The position numbers and the translations under genes were made by a program. DNA of 64,000 bases, taken from positions 2,542,001-2,606,000 of the forward strand of contig NC_013739.1 of assembly GCF_000025265.1 (NCBI RefSeq). The letters run 5' to 3'. This stretch comes from Conexibacter woesei DSM 14684 (GTDB taxonomy: Bacteria > Actinomycetota > Thermoleophilia > Solirubrobacterales > Solirubrobacteraceae). This document shows, piece by piece, positions 16,585 to 25,319 of this stretch. The notes under the pieces are model-generated. The model was given only the letters and a program-made list of their open reading frames with translations, was not told the DNA's origin and ran no database searches. The number at the start of each line of letters is the position of its first letter. The first letter of the stretch is position 1.

Positions 16585-17991
16585 ATGCCCGAGACCACGG
16601 ACCCCACGTTCTACCGGTCGCCCGCCGCGGCGATCGCCGCGCCGCCCGAGCGGCTCGCCTACGTCGCGGCCTTCGATCCCGGCGGCGAGCAGCACGACGC
16701 GATCGCGGTCCTCGACTGCGACCCCGGGTCGCCCACCTACGGCGAGGTGGTCGGCTGGGCGGAGCTGCCGACCGCCGGCAACGAGCTGCACCACTTCGGC
16801 TGGAACGCCTGCTCGAGCGCGCTCTGCCACGACGGCCACGACGGTGCGCTCGAGCGCCGCTACCTGATCGTGCCGGGGCTGCGCTCGTCGCGCACCCACG
16901 TGCTCGACACCGGCCCCGACCCTCGCCAGCCGGCGGTCGTGCGCGTGATCGAGGCGGAGGAGCTCGCGGAGAAGGCGGGCTACTCGCGCCCGCACACGGT
17001 GCACTGCGGGCCGGGCGGCATCTTCATGTCCAATCTCGGCGCCGCCGAGGGTGGGGGCGGCCCCGGCGGGGTGGCGCTGATCGACCACGACAGCTTCGAG
17101 GTGACCGGCGCCTGGGAGACCGACCGCGGCGACCAGTACTTCGGCTACGACGTCTGGTGGCACCTGAAGGCGGACGTCGCCGTCACCTCCGAGTGGGCGA
17201 CGCCGTCGATGATCGAGGACGGGTTGAACCCCGAGGACCTGCTCGGGAAGCGGTTCGGCCACCACATCAACTTCTGGAGACTGTCCGACGGCAGACTGGT
17301 CCAGCGCGTCGACCTCGGCGACGAGCACCAGATGGCGCTCGAGCTGCGGCCGGCCCACGACCCCCGCAAGACGTGGGGCTTCGTCGGGGTCGTGATCAGC
17401 GTCGAGGACCTGTCCGCGTCGGTGTGGCTGTGGCACCGCGACGGCGACCGCTGGGCGGCGAAGAAGGCGATCTCGATCCCCGCCGAGCCGGCCGCGAGAG
17501 ACCAGCTCCCGCCGGCGCTCCAGCCGTTCGGCGCGGTCCCTCCGCTCGTCACGGACATCGACCTGTCCGTCGACGACCGCTGGCTGTACGTCTCGTGCTG
17601 GGGGACCGGGGAGCTGAAGCAGTACGACGTGAGCGATCCGCACAACCCACGCGAGGCGGGCTCGGTGCGCCTGGGCGGCATCGTCAGGCGCACGGCTCAC
17701 CCCGCCGCCCCGGAGCTGCGGCTCGGCGGCGCTCCGCAGATGATCGAGGTGAGTCGCGACGGCCGGCGCGTCTACGCCACCAACTCGCTCTACGCCAGCT
17801 GGGACGAGATCTTCTACCCCGACGGCGTCGGCGCGTGGATGGCCTGCGTCGACGCGGACACCGGGTCCGGCGGGATGTCGATCGACCCGCGGTTCTTCCC
17901 GCACGGCGACGACTTCCGCGGGCTGCGCGTCCACCAGACCCGCCTCCACGCCGGTGACGCGTCGAGCGACTCGTACTGCTTCGCGGATTGA
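16585..17991 (+). CDS. Selenium-binding protein / methanethiol oxidase (SBP56)
   Basis: 468 residues, the usual SBP56 length, forming a beta-propeller. Family motifs: HHFGWNACSSALCHDG, SRPHTVHCGPGGIFMSNLG, and a C-terminal His-rich strand near FFPHGDD and RVHQTRLH. Bacterial members are copper-dependent methanethiol oxidases that give formaldehyde, H2S and H2O2. The eukaryotic CSSC motif reads CSSALC here, with the second Cys displaced. No signal peptide is visible, whereas some MtoX enzymes are periplasmic. AGGAGGAGA is the ribosome site. Convergent with the FG-GAP protein gene, only 10 bp apart. Confidence 0.88.
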   Translation: MPETTDPTFYRSPAAAIAAPPERLAYVAAFDPGGEQHDAIAVLDCDPGSPTYGEVVGWAELPTAGNELHHFGWNACSSALCHDGHDGALERRYLIVPGLRSSRTHVLDTGPDPRQPAVVRVIEAEELAEKAGYSRPHTVHCGPGGIFMSNLGAAEGGGGPGGVALIDHDSFEVTGAWETDRGDQYFGYDVWWHLKADVAVTSEWATPSMIEDGLNPEDLLGKRFGHHINFWRLSDGRLVQRVDLGDEHQMALELRPAHDPRKTWGFVGVVISVEDLSASVWLWHRDGDRWAAKKAISIPAEPAARDQLPPALQPFGAVPPLVTDIDLSVDDRWLYVSCWGTGELKQYDVSDPHNPREAGSVRLGGIVRRTAHPAAPELRLGGAPQMIEVSRDGRRVYATNSLYASWDEIFYPDGVGAWMACVDADTGSGGMSIDPRFFPHGDDFRGLRVHQTRLHAGDASSDSYCFAD

Positions 17992-18001
17992 CGACCGCCG
18001 C

Positions 18002-20164
18002 TCAACGGCGGACCCGGAAGGCAGTGGGCGGGGCGGCGCCGCGGTTGCCGGCAGCGTCGGTCGCGCTCACCGTCACGCGGTGGCGGCCGGGGCGCAGGGC
18101 GCGTCTGCCGATGCGACCGCTGAACGCGACGACGTTCGCGCCCGCTCTGCCGTCGCGGCGGACGAGCGCGCCGACCGCGACGAAGCGCGTGCACGCTCTC
18201 GCCTTCGCGCGGCGCAGCGCGCGCGTCGGCGCGACGCAGCGGCGGCCGCTGCGGCGCCCGCTCGCGCGGCGCTCGAACGTCAGCGTCACGCGCGCCGCCT
18301 CGCTCGCAGTGAAGCGGATCCGCGTGCCGCGCGGGACGCGGGTGCGGGCCGCGCCCGTGGCGACCGGCGCGCCCACGGCCGCCGCCGCGCGCCGTCCCTC
18401 GGCCGCGCCCGCGAGCTTCGCCGTCGCGCCCCTCGCGACGGCGAACGTCGCGGGTGAGAGCCGCACGCCGCGGATCGCCGGGTGGGTCGTGTCGCGGCCG
18501 CCTGACCCCGGACCGGGCGGCGGCGCTCTCGGGCCGGGACCCGGCCCGGGACCCGCCGGCGCGGCGACGGTCATCGCGAGCGCGATCGAACGGCTGCCGG
18601 CCGGGCTGTTGTCGGCGAGCGTCAGCGACGCGGCGAGCGCACCGGTCGCTCCGCCGGTCACCGCGCCGGGCGTGAACCGCAGCGTGACCGCGCACGTCGC
18701 GCCGACGGCGAGTGGGCGGCCGGAGCAGGTGTCGGCGGCGATCGCGACGCCGCCGCTGCCGCCGGGCGCGATCGTCGCGGCCGCGACGCGGTAGAAGCCG
18801 GGCCCGCCGCTCGTCAAGGTCACCGTCCGCTCGACCGCGGGGCCGCCGGCCGGCGAGACGCCGAAGTCGACGGCCGCCGGTCCGCTCGCCGCGGCGGCGT
18901 TCAGGTTCCGCACGAGCACGAGTCTGTCGGCGTCCTTGGCGGCGTAGACGAGGTCCGGCTGGGCGTCGCCGGTCACGTCGCCGAGCGCGACGTTCGCGTT
19001 GAAGCCGGCGGCGGCGATCGGCGAGCCGGGGAACGGCGTGAACGCACCCGCCGGGCCGGCGCCGGCCATCAGCTCGACCGCGTTGTGCCCGCCGACGGCG
19101 AGGTCGTCGCGGCCGTCGGCGTCGACGTCGGCGAGCGCTATCCCCGAGACGAACAGCATCCCGGCCTCGCTGATCAGCGGGTCGGCGGTGAAGACGCCGT
19201 CGCCGCTGGACAGCAGCGAGCCGACGTCGGAGCCGCTGAGCCGCGTGAAGACGAGGTCGTCGCGGCCCGTCCCGTCGAGGTCGCCGGCGAGCGCCTCGTT
19301 GCCGGTGTCGGCGCGCAGCGAGTGGAACTCCAGTCTCCCGCCGACGTTCTCGTACAGCTCGCTGAGCTGCTGCGGCTGGTCCGACCCGGTGATCACGTCC
19401 GGCCGCGCGTCGCCGGTGAAGTCGCCGACCGAGACGCTGCGCAGCTCGGAGAAGCTCAGGACCGTGACGACCGGCGCCAGCAGCGCCCCCGTGCCGCTGC
19501 CCGGCAGCAGCACCAGCTCGTCGTCGCCGCCGGTGAGAACGTCGAGGCGGCCGTCGCCGGTGATGTCGGCGAGCGCGATGCCGCTGCCGACGTTCGGGCC
19601 GTTCGCCGTCGTCGCGAACGGCGATCCAGGAGCGGGTGCGAAGCCGCCGGCGCCGTCGCCGAGCAGGACCGCGACCTGCCCGCCCTGGCCGCCGAGGGCG
19701 GCGGAGCTGACGACGTCGGCGTCCCCGTCGCCGTCGAGGTCGCCGGCCGCGACCGCGACCGGCAGGTTGTGGCCGGTCTCGTGCGCGGACGGCGGGCCGA
19801 ATCCGCCCGGCCCGCCGCGGAAGACCTGGATCGCCTGGTCGTCGCGGTTGCCGACGATCGCGTCGACGATCCCGTCGCGGTCGACGTCGGCGAGCGCGAC
19901 GCCCTCGGGCTGGTCGAACGCCGCGGTCGGAGCGGGCGGCGCGAGCGTCAGCGCCGCGCCGGCCGGAGCGGCGGCGGCGCCGAGCGCGGAGAGCCCGAGC
20001 GCGAGGGCCGCGATCGCGGGCAGCGCGGGCGTGCGCGGGGCGCGCGGGCCGCGCACGCAGGGCGGGCGCAGTGCGAGCGCGCGCGGCCGGCCGCGGCGCG
20101 CGGGTGAGGCGGGGCGTGAGCGGAGCATGCGCCACAGGCTCCCGCCGGCGGAGCCGCGCGGCAT
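18002..20164 (-). CDS. Secreted FG-GAP/VCBS repeat protein
   Basis: 720 residues from the first ATG; an ATG at 20126-20128 is an alternative. A long Arg-rich N-terminus precedes a hydrophobic signal (LPAIAALALGLSALGAAAAP). Residues 85-440 are FG-GAP repeats with Ca-binding DxDxDG loops (LADVDRDGIVDAIVGNRDDQ, AAGDLDGDGDADVV, LADITGDGRLDVL), predicting a beta-propeller. Then comes an Ig-like choice-of-anchor segment (VDFGVSPAGGPAVERTVTL...), a Pro/Gly spacer, and a C-terminal domain (PGRHRVTVSATDAAGN) recurring in actinobacterial surface proteins. Probably an exported adhesion or binding protein. It follows a 57-residue gene and a LuxR-type regulator on the same strand. Confidence 0.88.
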   Translation of the reverse strand: MPRGSAGGSLWRMLRSRPASPARRGRPRALALRPPCVRGPRAPRTPALPAIAALALGLSALGAAAAPAGAALTLAPPAPTAAFDQPEGVALADVDRDGIVDAIVGNRDDQAIQVFRGGPGGFGPPSAHETGHNLPVAVAAGDLDGDGDADVVSSAALGGQGGQVAVLLGDGAGGFAPAPGSPFATTANGPNVGSGIALADITGDGRLDVLTGGDDELVLLPGSGTGALLAPVVTVLSFSELRSVSVGDFTGDARPDVITGSDQPQQLSELYENVGGRLEFHSLRADTGNEALAGDLDGTGRDDLVFTRLSGSDVGSLLSSGDGVFTADPLISEAGMLFVSGIALADVDADGRDDLAVGGHNAVELMAGAGPAGAFTPFPGSPIAAAGFNANVALGDVTGDAQPDLVYAAKDADRLVLVRNLNAAAASGPAAVDFGVSPAGGPAVERTVTLTSGGPGFYRVAAATIAPGGSGGVAIAADTCSGRPLAVGATCAVTLRFTPGAVTGGATGALAASLTLADNSPAGSRSIALAMTVAAPAGPGPGPGPRAPPPGPGSGGRDTTHPAIRGVRLSPATFAVARGATAKLAGAAEGRRAAAAVGAPVATGAARTRVPRGTRIRFTASEAARVTLTFERRASGRRSGRRCVAPTRALRRAKARACTRFVAVGALVRRDGRAGANVVAFSGRIGRRALRPGRHRVTVSATDAAGNRGAAPPTAFRVRR

Positions 20165-20181
20165 GAGGGGTCATCCCTCAT
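20163..20181. repeat. ATGAGGG/CCCTCAT inverted repeat
   Basis: ATGAGGG (20163-20169) and CCCTCAT (20175-20181) flank GTCAT and cover the stop of the 57-residue gene and the start of the FG-GAP gene. The half-site ATGAGGG recurs at 20379-20385, with CCCTCA at 20406-20411 over the LuxR stop. The repeated site may be a regulator target or attenuator; the function is not known. Confidence 0.4.
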
Positions 20182-20344
20182 CTTCGGTCCCGTCGGGCTC
20201 GCGCGGACCGTCGAGTCGCTCGCCGAGCAGCGTCAGCAACCCGAGCCAGCCCTCGAACTCCTGCTCGTCGTGGCCGCTCTCGGCGACCCGGCCGCGCAGC
20301 CGGTCGCCGTGCTCGTCCAGCTCCAGGCGGATCGTCCGTGGCAT
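20171..20344 (-). CDS. Small acidic protein, unknown function
   Basis: 57 residues: MPRTIRLELDEHGDRLRGRV then HDEQEFEGWLGLLTLLGERL and an acidic tail. It is placed between the LuxR-type regulator and the FG-GAP protein, 64 bp and 6 bp away, on the same strand. I do not know the family; the helix with EFEGWLGLLTLLGERL suggests a small protein-binding role. An upstream ATG at 20378-20380 would add 12 Arg/Ala residues; the internal ATG is favoured because the extension has a composition unlike the rest. Confidence 0.5.
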   Translation of the reverse strand: MPRTIRLELDEHGDRLRGRVAESGHDEQEFEGWLGLLTLLGERLDGPREPDGTEDEG

Positions 20345-20408
20345 CGCGGGGACTCTCGCCGCCGCACGCCGGGAGCGCATGAGGGACGAACCCCCAAGCG
20401 GGCTTCCC

Positions 20409-23400
20409 TCAGGGCGCGGCGTCGCTTCCGAGCGCGTCGGCGAGCGCGGTGCGGGAGCGGATCCCGAGCTTCGCGTAGGTGCGGCCGAGGTGGTTCTCGA
20501 CCGTCTTCGCCGTCACGAACAGTGTCTCGGCGATCGCCCGGTTGGTCAGCCCGTCCGCGGCCATGCGGGCGATCCGCAGCTCGCTCGGCGTCAGCGCCTC
20601 GACGCCCGAGAAGGCGTGCTGGCGCCCGACCGCGCCGGCGATCCCCAGCTCCTCGCGCGCACGCGCGGCGAGCACCGTCGCGCCGCACTGCGTCGCGACC
20701 TCCGCGGCGCGGTTCAGCTGCTCGATCGCCTCCGCGCGCAGGCCCTCGCGGCGCAGGGCCGCGCCCAGCTCCAGCAGCGAGCGGGCGTGCTCCAGCCGCG
20801 CGGGCGAGGACTCGTGCAGCGCGACCGCCTCGCGCAGCAGCACGAGACCCTGTTCGCGCTCGGCGAGCAGGCCGCGCGTGCGTGCCGCGATCCCGAGCGT
20901 CCGCGGCGTGCCCCACGCGCGCGCCAGCTCGTCGTACTCGCCCGCCAGCCGCGCGGCGGCGTCGTCGTCGCCGACGCGCGCGTGCAGCAGCGCGGCGTCG
21001 GCACGCCACGGGATCGCCGCGTTGCGCAGCTCGACGCGCTCGCAGCGGCGGCGCAGCTCGGCGAGGTCGTCGAGCGCGTCGGCGGGCCGGCCCTGCGCGG
21101 CGCGCACGCGGCTGCGCGCCCAGAAGGCGAAGTGCATGTGCAGCACCTCCGGCAGCCGCGGGCCGCAGCCGCCGGCCGTCAGGACCGCGTCGGCCTCGTC
21201 CAGCGCGCCCCGTTCGACCAGCGCGAGCGCGAGGAAGCCGCTGATCGCCGGGACGACGAACGGCGGCACGCCGGGGACCGCGAGCGCCTGGTGGCCGTCC
21301 GCCTCCGCCTCGGGCAGCGCCCCGATCAGGTAGCGGACGATCGAGCGGGTGCCGAGCGCCCCGGCGACGCCGAAGACCGACCCGCGCGCGCGGCTCTCGG
21401 CGAGCACGCCGTCGAGCAGCGTCAGCGTCGCGTCGGCGTGGTCGGCGGCGGCCAGCGCGAACGCGACCTGGTGGAGGCTGTTGCTGTCGGGGCCGAGGTC
21501 GGTCGCGAGCTTCCCGCCCGCCAGCGCGCGCAGCGCCAGCTCGCCGGTGAGCGCGGCCGAGCGGCCGGTGAAGCAGCTGCGGCTGGCGAGGTTGCAGAGC
21601 GCGAGGCGCTCTGCGGGCGTGCGCCCGGCCGGCGGCGCCCGCTCGTCCATCCGCGCGACGGCGCGGGCGAGCGTCTGCGGATGCGTCTGGCCGTGGCCGC
21701 ACAGCTCGTTCTCGAGCGCCGCGAGCTGCTCGGGGTCGACGCCGGGCGCGCCGCCGAGGTCGGCGAGCGCCTCTTCGAGCACGGCGACGGCGCCGGGCAC
21801 GCTCTGGTCCATCGCGGTCAGGCGCGACAGCAGCAGCCATGCGCCGACGCGCGTCGCCGGCTCGTCGATCAGGCTGACCGCCTCGCGCGCGTGCGCCTTG
21901 ACCGCGGTGATCGGCTCGCCTGCGAGGAAGCCGGCGCCGCCCAGCTCCAGCAGCGTCGCGGCGCGCTCGTCGGCGGGTGGCGGCTCGGCGAGCGCGCGTT
22001 CGAGGTAGCGCGTCGCGATGTCGGGGGCGCCGCGGTCGAGCGCGCCGCGGGCGGCGCGGCGGAGCGCGCGCGTCGTCGTCGCGTCGCCCGCGGGCGTGGT
22101 CCACAGCAGGTGCGGCGCGGCGTGCTCGATCGGCCCGCCGTGCGCGAGCGCGAGCGCCGCGGCCCGCGCGTGCCAGTCGGCCCGCGCCGCCGGTCCCAGC
22201 TCGCCGTCGACGACCTCGCGGACGATCGGGTGGACGAAGTCGAGCGGGAGCGCGGGGGAGAGGATCTGGGCCGCGGCGAGCCGGTCGAGCGCGGCGGCCG
22301 CGGTCGGCTCGTCGAGGCGCGCGAGGTCGCGCGCGAGCGCGGGCGTCGCGGCGTCGCCGAGGACCGCGACGGCGGTCGCCAGCTCGGTCGCACCCGCGGG
22401 CAGCCGCGCGAGGCGCAGCAGGATCGCACGCGCGAGCGTGTGCGGTCGCACGCGGCGCACGCGCCCGGCCGCCTCGGCCGTCGGCCGCACGCCGTCGGCG
22501 ACGAGCGCGCCGCCCAGCTCGCTGAGCAGGAACGGGTTGCCGCGCACGGCGGCGTGGCAGGAGGCGGCGAACTCGGCCGCGACCGGGCTCGCCATCCGCT
22601 CGCCGAGGACGGCCGCGACGCCGTCGGCGGTCAGCGGCTGTGGTCGCAGCACGACGGCGTCGGGCTCGACGGTCAGCTCGGCCGCGAGCGTCGGCTCGGC
22701 GCCCCGCTCGTCGCCGCGCAGCGCGACGAGCAGCGCGACGGGGAGGTCGAGCACCCGCCGCGCGAGGTAGTGGACGAAGCGCAGCGACGGCCCGTCGACC
22801 CAGTGCGCGTCGTCGACGGTCAGCAGCAGCGGGCCGCGCTCGGCGAGGTTGGCGACGCACCAGAAGAGCCCGTGCTCGACGCCGAAGCGCCGGTCCGGCG
22901 GCGAGGCGGGCCCGGGGGTGGAGCCGGCCGGCTCGCCGAGCGCGGGCGCGGCGAGCGCCGGCTGGTCGGGCGCTGGCCCGCCGAGCGCTGGCCCGCCGAG
23001 CGCGGGGCCGCCGAGCGCGGGACCGCCGGGCGCCGGCTGGTCGGGCGCCGGCACATCGCGGGCGGGATCGGCCAGCGCGGGCGGGCCGAGCGCGGGCGCG
23101 GCGAGCGCGGCGGCGCCGCCGAGCACGTCGGCCCGCGCGGCAGGGTCGAGCGCGGCGAGCGGGCGCTCCAGCAGCTGGCGGACGGCGCCGTAGGCGAGGT
23201 CGCGCTCGAGCGCGCCACCGCGGGCCCGCAGCAGTTGGAAGCCGTCCTGCTCGGCGAGCGCGCACGCTTCCGCGAGCAGACGGCTCTTGCCGATCCCGGC
23301 CGGTCCCTCGACGACGACGAGCGTGCCGGAACCGAGCGCCGCTGCGCCGAGTGCCGCGCCGATCCGCCGCAGCTCTTCGCCGCGCTCGACGATCCGCGCG

Positions 23401-23432
23401 GTCACCGCCGCCTCCCGTTCGATCGCTCCCAC
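20409..23432 (-). CDS. LAL-type LuxR regulator with AAA ATPase
   Basis: 1007 residues. The N-terminal STAND/AAA ATPase has P-loop VVEGPAGIGKSRLLAEA near residue 45 and Walker B GPLLLTVDDAHWVDG. A long helical (TPR-like) middle follows. The C-terminal LuxR helix-turn-helix is LTPSELRIARMAADGLTNRAIAETL then VTAKTVENHLGRTYAKLGI. The family activates transcription in response to an inducer, as MalT does. An unusual Pro/Ala/Gly insert built from GPALG units lies between the P-loop and Walker B. Likely target: the two downstream genes, whose starts share the TGAGGG site. Confidence 0.9.
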   Translation of the reverse strand: MGAIEREAAVTARIVERGEELRRIGAALGAAALGSGTLVVVEGPAGIGKSRLLAEACALAEQDGFQLLRARGGALERDLAYGAVRQLLERPLAALDPAARADVLGGAAALAAPALGPPALADPARDVPAPDQPAPGGPALGGPALGGPALGGPAPDQPALAAPALGEPAGSTPGPASPPDRRFGVEHGLFWCVANLAERGPLLLTVDDAHWVDGPSLRFVHYLARRVLDLPVALLVALRGDERGAEPTLAAELTVEPDAVVLRPQPLTADGVAAVLGERMASPVAAEFAASCHAAVRGNPFLLSELGGALVADGVRPTAEAAGRVRRVRPHTLARAILLRLARLPAGATELATAVAVLGDAATPALARDLARLDEPTAAAALDRLAAAQILSPALPLDFVHPIVREVVDGELGPAARADWHARAAALALAHGGPIEHAAPHLLWTTPAGDATTTRALRRAARGALDRGAPDIATRYLERALAEPPPADERAATLLELGGAGFLAGEPITAVKAHAREAVSLIDEPATRVGAWLLLSRLTAMDQSVPGAVAVLEEALADLGGAPGVDPEQLAALENELCGHGQTHPQTLARAVARMDERAPPAGRTPAERLALCNLASRSCFTGRSAALTGELALRALAGGKLATDLGPDSNSLHQVAFALAAADHADATLTLLDGVLAESRARGSVFGVAGALGTRSIVRYLIGALPEAEADGHQALAVPGVPPFVVPAISGFLALALVERGALDEADAVLTAGGCGPRLPEVLHMHFAFWARSRVRAAQGRPADALDDLAELRRRCERVELRNAAIPWRADAALLHARVGDDDAAARLAGEYDELARAWGTPRTLGIAARTRGLLAEREQGLVLLREAVALHESSPARLEHARSLLELGAALRREGLRAEAIEQLNRAAEVATQCGATVLAARAREELGIAGAVGRQHAFSGVEALTPSELRIARMAADGLTNRAIAETLFVTAKTVENHLGRTYAKLGIRSRTALADALGSDAAP
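22940..23110 (-). repeat. 15-bp repeats inside the LuxR-regulator ATPase
   Basis: On the minus strand the segment codes about 50 residues of Ala/Pro/Gly/Leu, with GPALG repeated from 15-bp units and flanking APDQP units. It sits within the ATPase domain, where family members have an ordinary loop. Unit boundaries are imperfect. Confidence 0.75.
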
Positions 23433-23551
23433 GAGGCGCCCGAGCGTACTGAACCGGTTGCAGGAGCGGCGTTCGGCGCCGGCGGACAGGTCTGCGCGCG
23501 GCGAGCGGATCGAGCAGCACGGGTTGCCTGTTGGGGTGTCCGGTAGTTAAG

Positions 23552-23562
23552 CTGTCGGACAG
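23552..23562. promoter_or_regulatory. Candidate GntR operator upstream of its own gene
   Basis: CTGTC-G-GACAG is an 11-bp palindrome ending three bases before the GntR ATG. The half-sites also occur in the longer palindrome at 27907-27926 before the solute-binding protein gene, consistent with both being targets of the same repressor. Confidence 0.5.
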
Positions 23563-23565
23563 GTT

Positions 23566-24321
23566 ATGGCCGATTCCTTCTCAGATCGCGCCGGCTCCCC
23601 GTTCCCGGAGCTGCAGCGCAAACGCATGTCGGACCAGATCGCGGGCGCCATCCAGGGCGCGATCGCGAGAGGTGAGTTCGCGGTCGGCGCCCGTCTGCCG
23701 GGCGAGCACGAGCTGGCGTCGATGTTCGGCACCAGCCGCGGCACCGTCCGCGAGGCGCTGCGGATCCTCGAGTCGATGGGGCTCGTCGAGATCCGCTCCG
23801 GCTCGGGCACGTACGTCGTCGAGCCGCCGTTCGCCGGTGACGCGCTGTCCGAGCGCCTGCGCTGGCTGGTCGACCGCCGCGACCTCGTCGTCGAGATGCT
23901 CGAGGTCCGCGAGGTGCTGCAGGCACGCGCCGCGCGTCGCTACGCCGAGGTCGCGACCGACGCCGAGCTGGCGGAGCTGCGCGCGATCCACGAGCGGATC
24001 CGCGCCGCGGCGGCGGGCGGCGACGGCGACGCGCTCGTCGAGGCGGACGCGCAGTTCCACTTCCACATCGGCGACCGCTGCGGCAACTCGATGCTGTCCG
24101 AGCTGGCGCGCTACTCCGAAGAGGTCTACCGCACGAGCAACCGTGCGCTCGTCGACCTGCGCGCGACCTCGGCCGAGTCCGGGATCGCCGACGAGCACGC
24201 GCTCGTCGTCGAGCGGATCGTCGCGAGAGATGCGGAGGGAGCCGGCGACGCGATGCGCGAGCACATCCGCAACGTCCGCCGCGCCGTCGCCGCGCTCGCG
24301 CCCGAAGGCGTCCAGCAGTGA
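23566..24321 (+). CDS. GntR/FadR-family repressor
   Basis: 251 residues. The N-terminal winged helix is IAGAIQGAIARGEFAVGARLPGE, then TSRGTVREALRILESMGLVEIRSGSGTYV. The C-terminal FCD domain is all-helical, with metal or ligand residues in EADAQFHFHIGDRCGNSML and DEHALVVERI. FCD repressors release DNA on binding an acid metabolite of the pathway they control. It is first in a nine-gene operon: its stop overlaps the GTG of the CitE-like gene. A palindrome lies directly upstream. Confidence 0.9.
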   Translation: MADSFSDRAGSPFPELQRKRMSDQIAGAIQGAIARGEFAVGARLPGEHELASMFGTSRGTVREALRILESMGLVEIRSGSGTYVVEPPFAGDALSERLRWLVDRRDLVVEMLEVREVLQARAARRYAEVATDAELAELRAIHERIRAAAAGGDGDALVEADAQFHFHIGDRCGNSMLSELARYSEEVYRTSNRALVDLRATSAESGIADEHALVVERIVARDAEGAGDAMREHIRNVRRAVAALAPEGVQQ

Positions 24322-25319
24322 GCCCACAGACACCCGCGCAGTGGCGCTCGACGCTGCTCGTTCCCGCGACCGCGCCTGCCGATGAGCTGGTCGCGATCGT
24401 CGCCGGAACGGTCGCCGACCGCGTCGTGCTCGACCTCGACGACACCGTCCCGCCGGCCGACAAGGCGCCCGCGCGCGACCGCTTGACCGCGGCGCTGCCG
24501 CAGCTGGAGCGCGCCGGTCTGCGCGTCGGCGTGCGCGTCAACTCGCCCGACCACCCGCACTGCCTGCGCGACGTCGCCGACGTGCTGTCGGCCGCCGGCG
24601 CCGGCGCGGTCGAGTCGATCTGCCTGCCGCGCCCGTCCGACGCCCGCCCCGTGGAGGCGCTCGACTGGATCCTCGATCAGCTCGAGCTGGAGCTGGGCCG
24701 CGAGCAGCGCGTCGCGCTCGAGCTGCAGCTGGAGACGCCAAGCGCGCTCGTCCACAGCGCGAGCCTGCTCGCCGCCAGCGACCGCACCGTGGTCGTGACG
24801 TTCGGCCACGGCGACTTCGCCGACGCGATGGGCCTGCCGTTCGTCGCGCTCGACGGCGGCTCGCCGCTCGCCGGCCACGGCGTCCGCGTCAGCGAGCTGG
24901 CGCTGTTCCAGCTGCGGCTCGCGGCCGGCTCGGCCGGCGTCGTCGCGCTCGACGGGCCGCACGCCGACACGCCGGCGTTCGAACGCCGCTGCGAGTTCGC
25001 GCGCGGCTTCGGCTTCCACGGCACGTGGTGCACGACCGAGCAGCAGGCCGAGCTGGCCAACCGCGTCTTCGTCGCCGCCGACGCCGAGCTGGAGCGCGCC
25101 CGCGACGTGATGCGCGCGACGCGCGACGGCGCCGCGGCGCCCGCCGACGGCGGCGGCTACGACGCGCCGCTCGTGAGCGCTGCGCGCCGCGTCCTGCTGG
25201 GCGCGGGGGAGCTGCCCGCGGCCGGCGAGCAGGCGGAATCGCTCGCCCAGGGGGCTCGGATTCCGTCGGAAGATCTCGCCCAGGGGGCTCGGTCTTCCAG
25301 CGAGGCGCGCGCGTCATGA
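24318..25319 (+). CDS. CitE/HpcH-HpaI family lyase
   Basis: 333 residues, a TIM barrel: RSTLLVPATAP, VVLDLDDTVPPADKAPARD, RVNSPDHP, ELQLETPSALVHS (metal-binding Glu) and FGHGDFADAMG (metal-binding Asp). The family cleaves or forms C-C bonds of acyl-CoA esters or 2-oxo acids with Mg, for example citryl-CoA, malyl-CoA and 4-hydroxy-2-oxo acids. In this operon it may process the carbon skeleton left after nitrogen removal. The last 30 residues are two 11-residue units (ESLAQGARIPS, EDLAQGARSSS) from a hairpin-forming repeat and look like an added tail. The GTG overlaps the GntR stop. Confidence 0.82.
   Translation: MSPQTPAQWRSTLLVPATAPADELVAIVAGTVADRVVLDLDDTVPPADKAPARDRLTAALPQLERAGLRVGVRVNSPDHPHCLRDVADVLSAAGAGAVESICLPRPSDARPVEALDWILDQLELELGREQRVALELQLETPSALVHSASLLAASDRTVVVTFGHGDFADAMGLPFVALDGGSPLAGHGVRVSELALFQLRLAAGSAGVVALDGPHADTPAFERRCEFARGFGFHGTWCTTEQQAELANRVFVAADAELERARDVMRATRDGAAAPADGGGYDAPLVSAARRVLLGAGELPAAGEQAESLAQGARIPSEDLAQGARSSSEARAS
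25234..25298 (+). repeat. Two tandem hairpin units with a shared core
   Basis: An identical 18-nt core (CTCGCCCAGGGGGCTCGG at 25242-25259 and 25275-25292, 33 bp apart) is flanked in each unit by different but self-complementary arms: CGGAATC/GATTCCG, then GGAAGA/TCTTCC. Pairing is conserved while arm sequence is not, which suggests selection for RNA or DNA structure. It codes the C-terminal tail of the CitE-like protein. Confidence 0.8.

Noticed and set aside
18999-23546. A 1515-codon open frame on the plus strand
   Set aside because: It lies opposite the FG-GAP and LuxR-type genes, whose domains are clear. Long antisense frames are common at this GC content.
23552-23562. Transposon end
   Set aside because: No transposase and no matching inverted end at a suitable distance; it fits an operator better.
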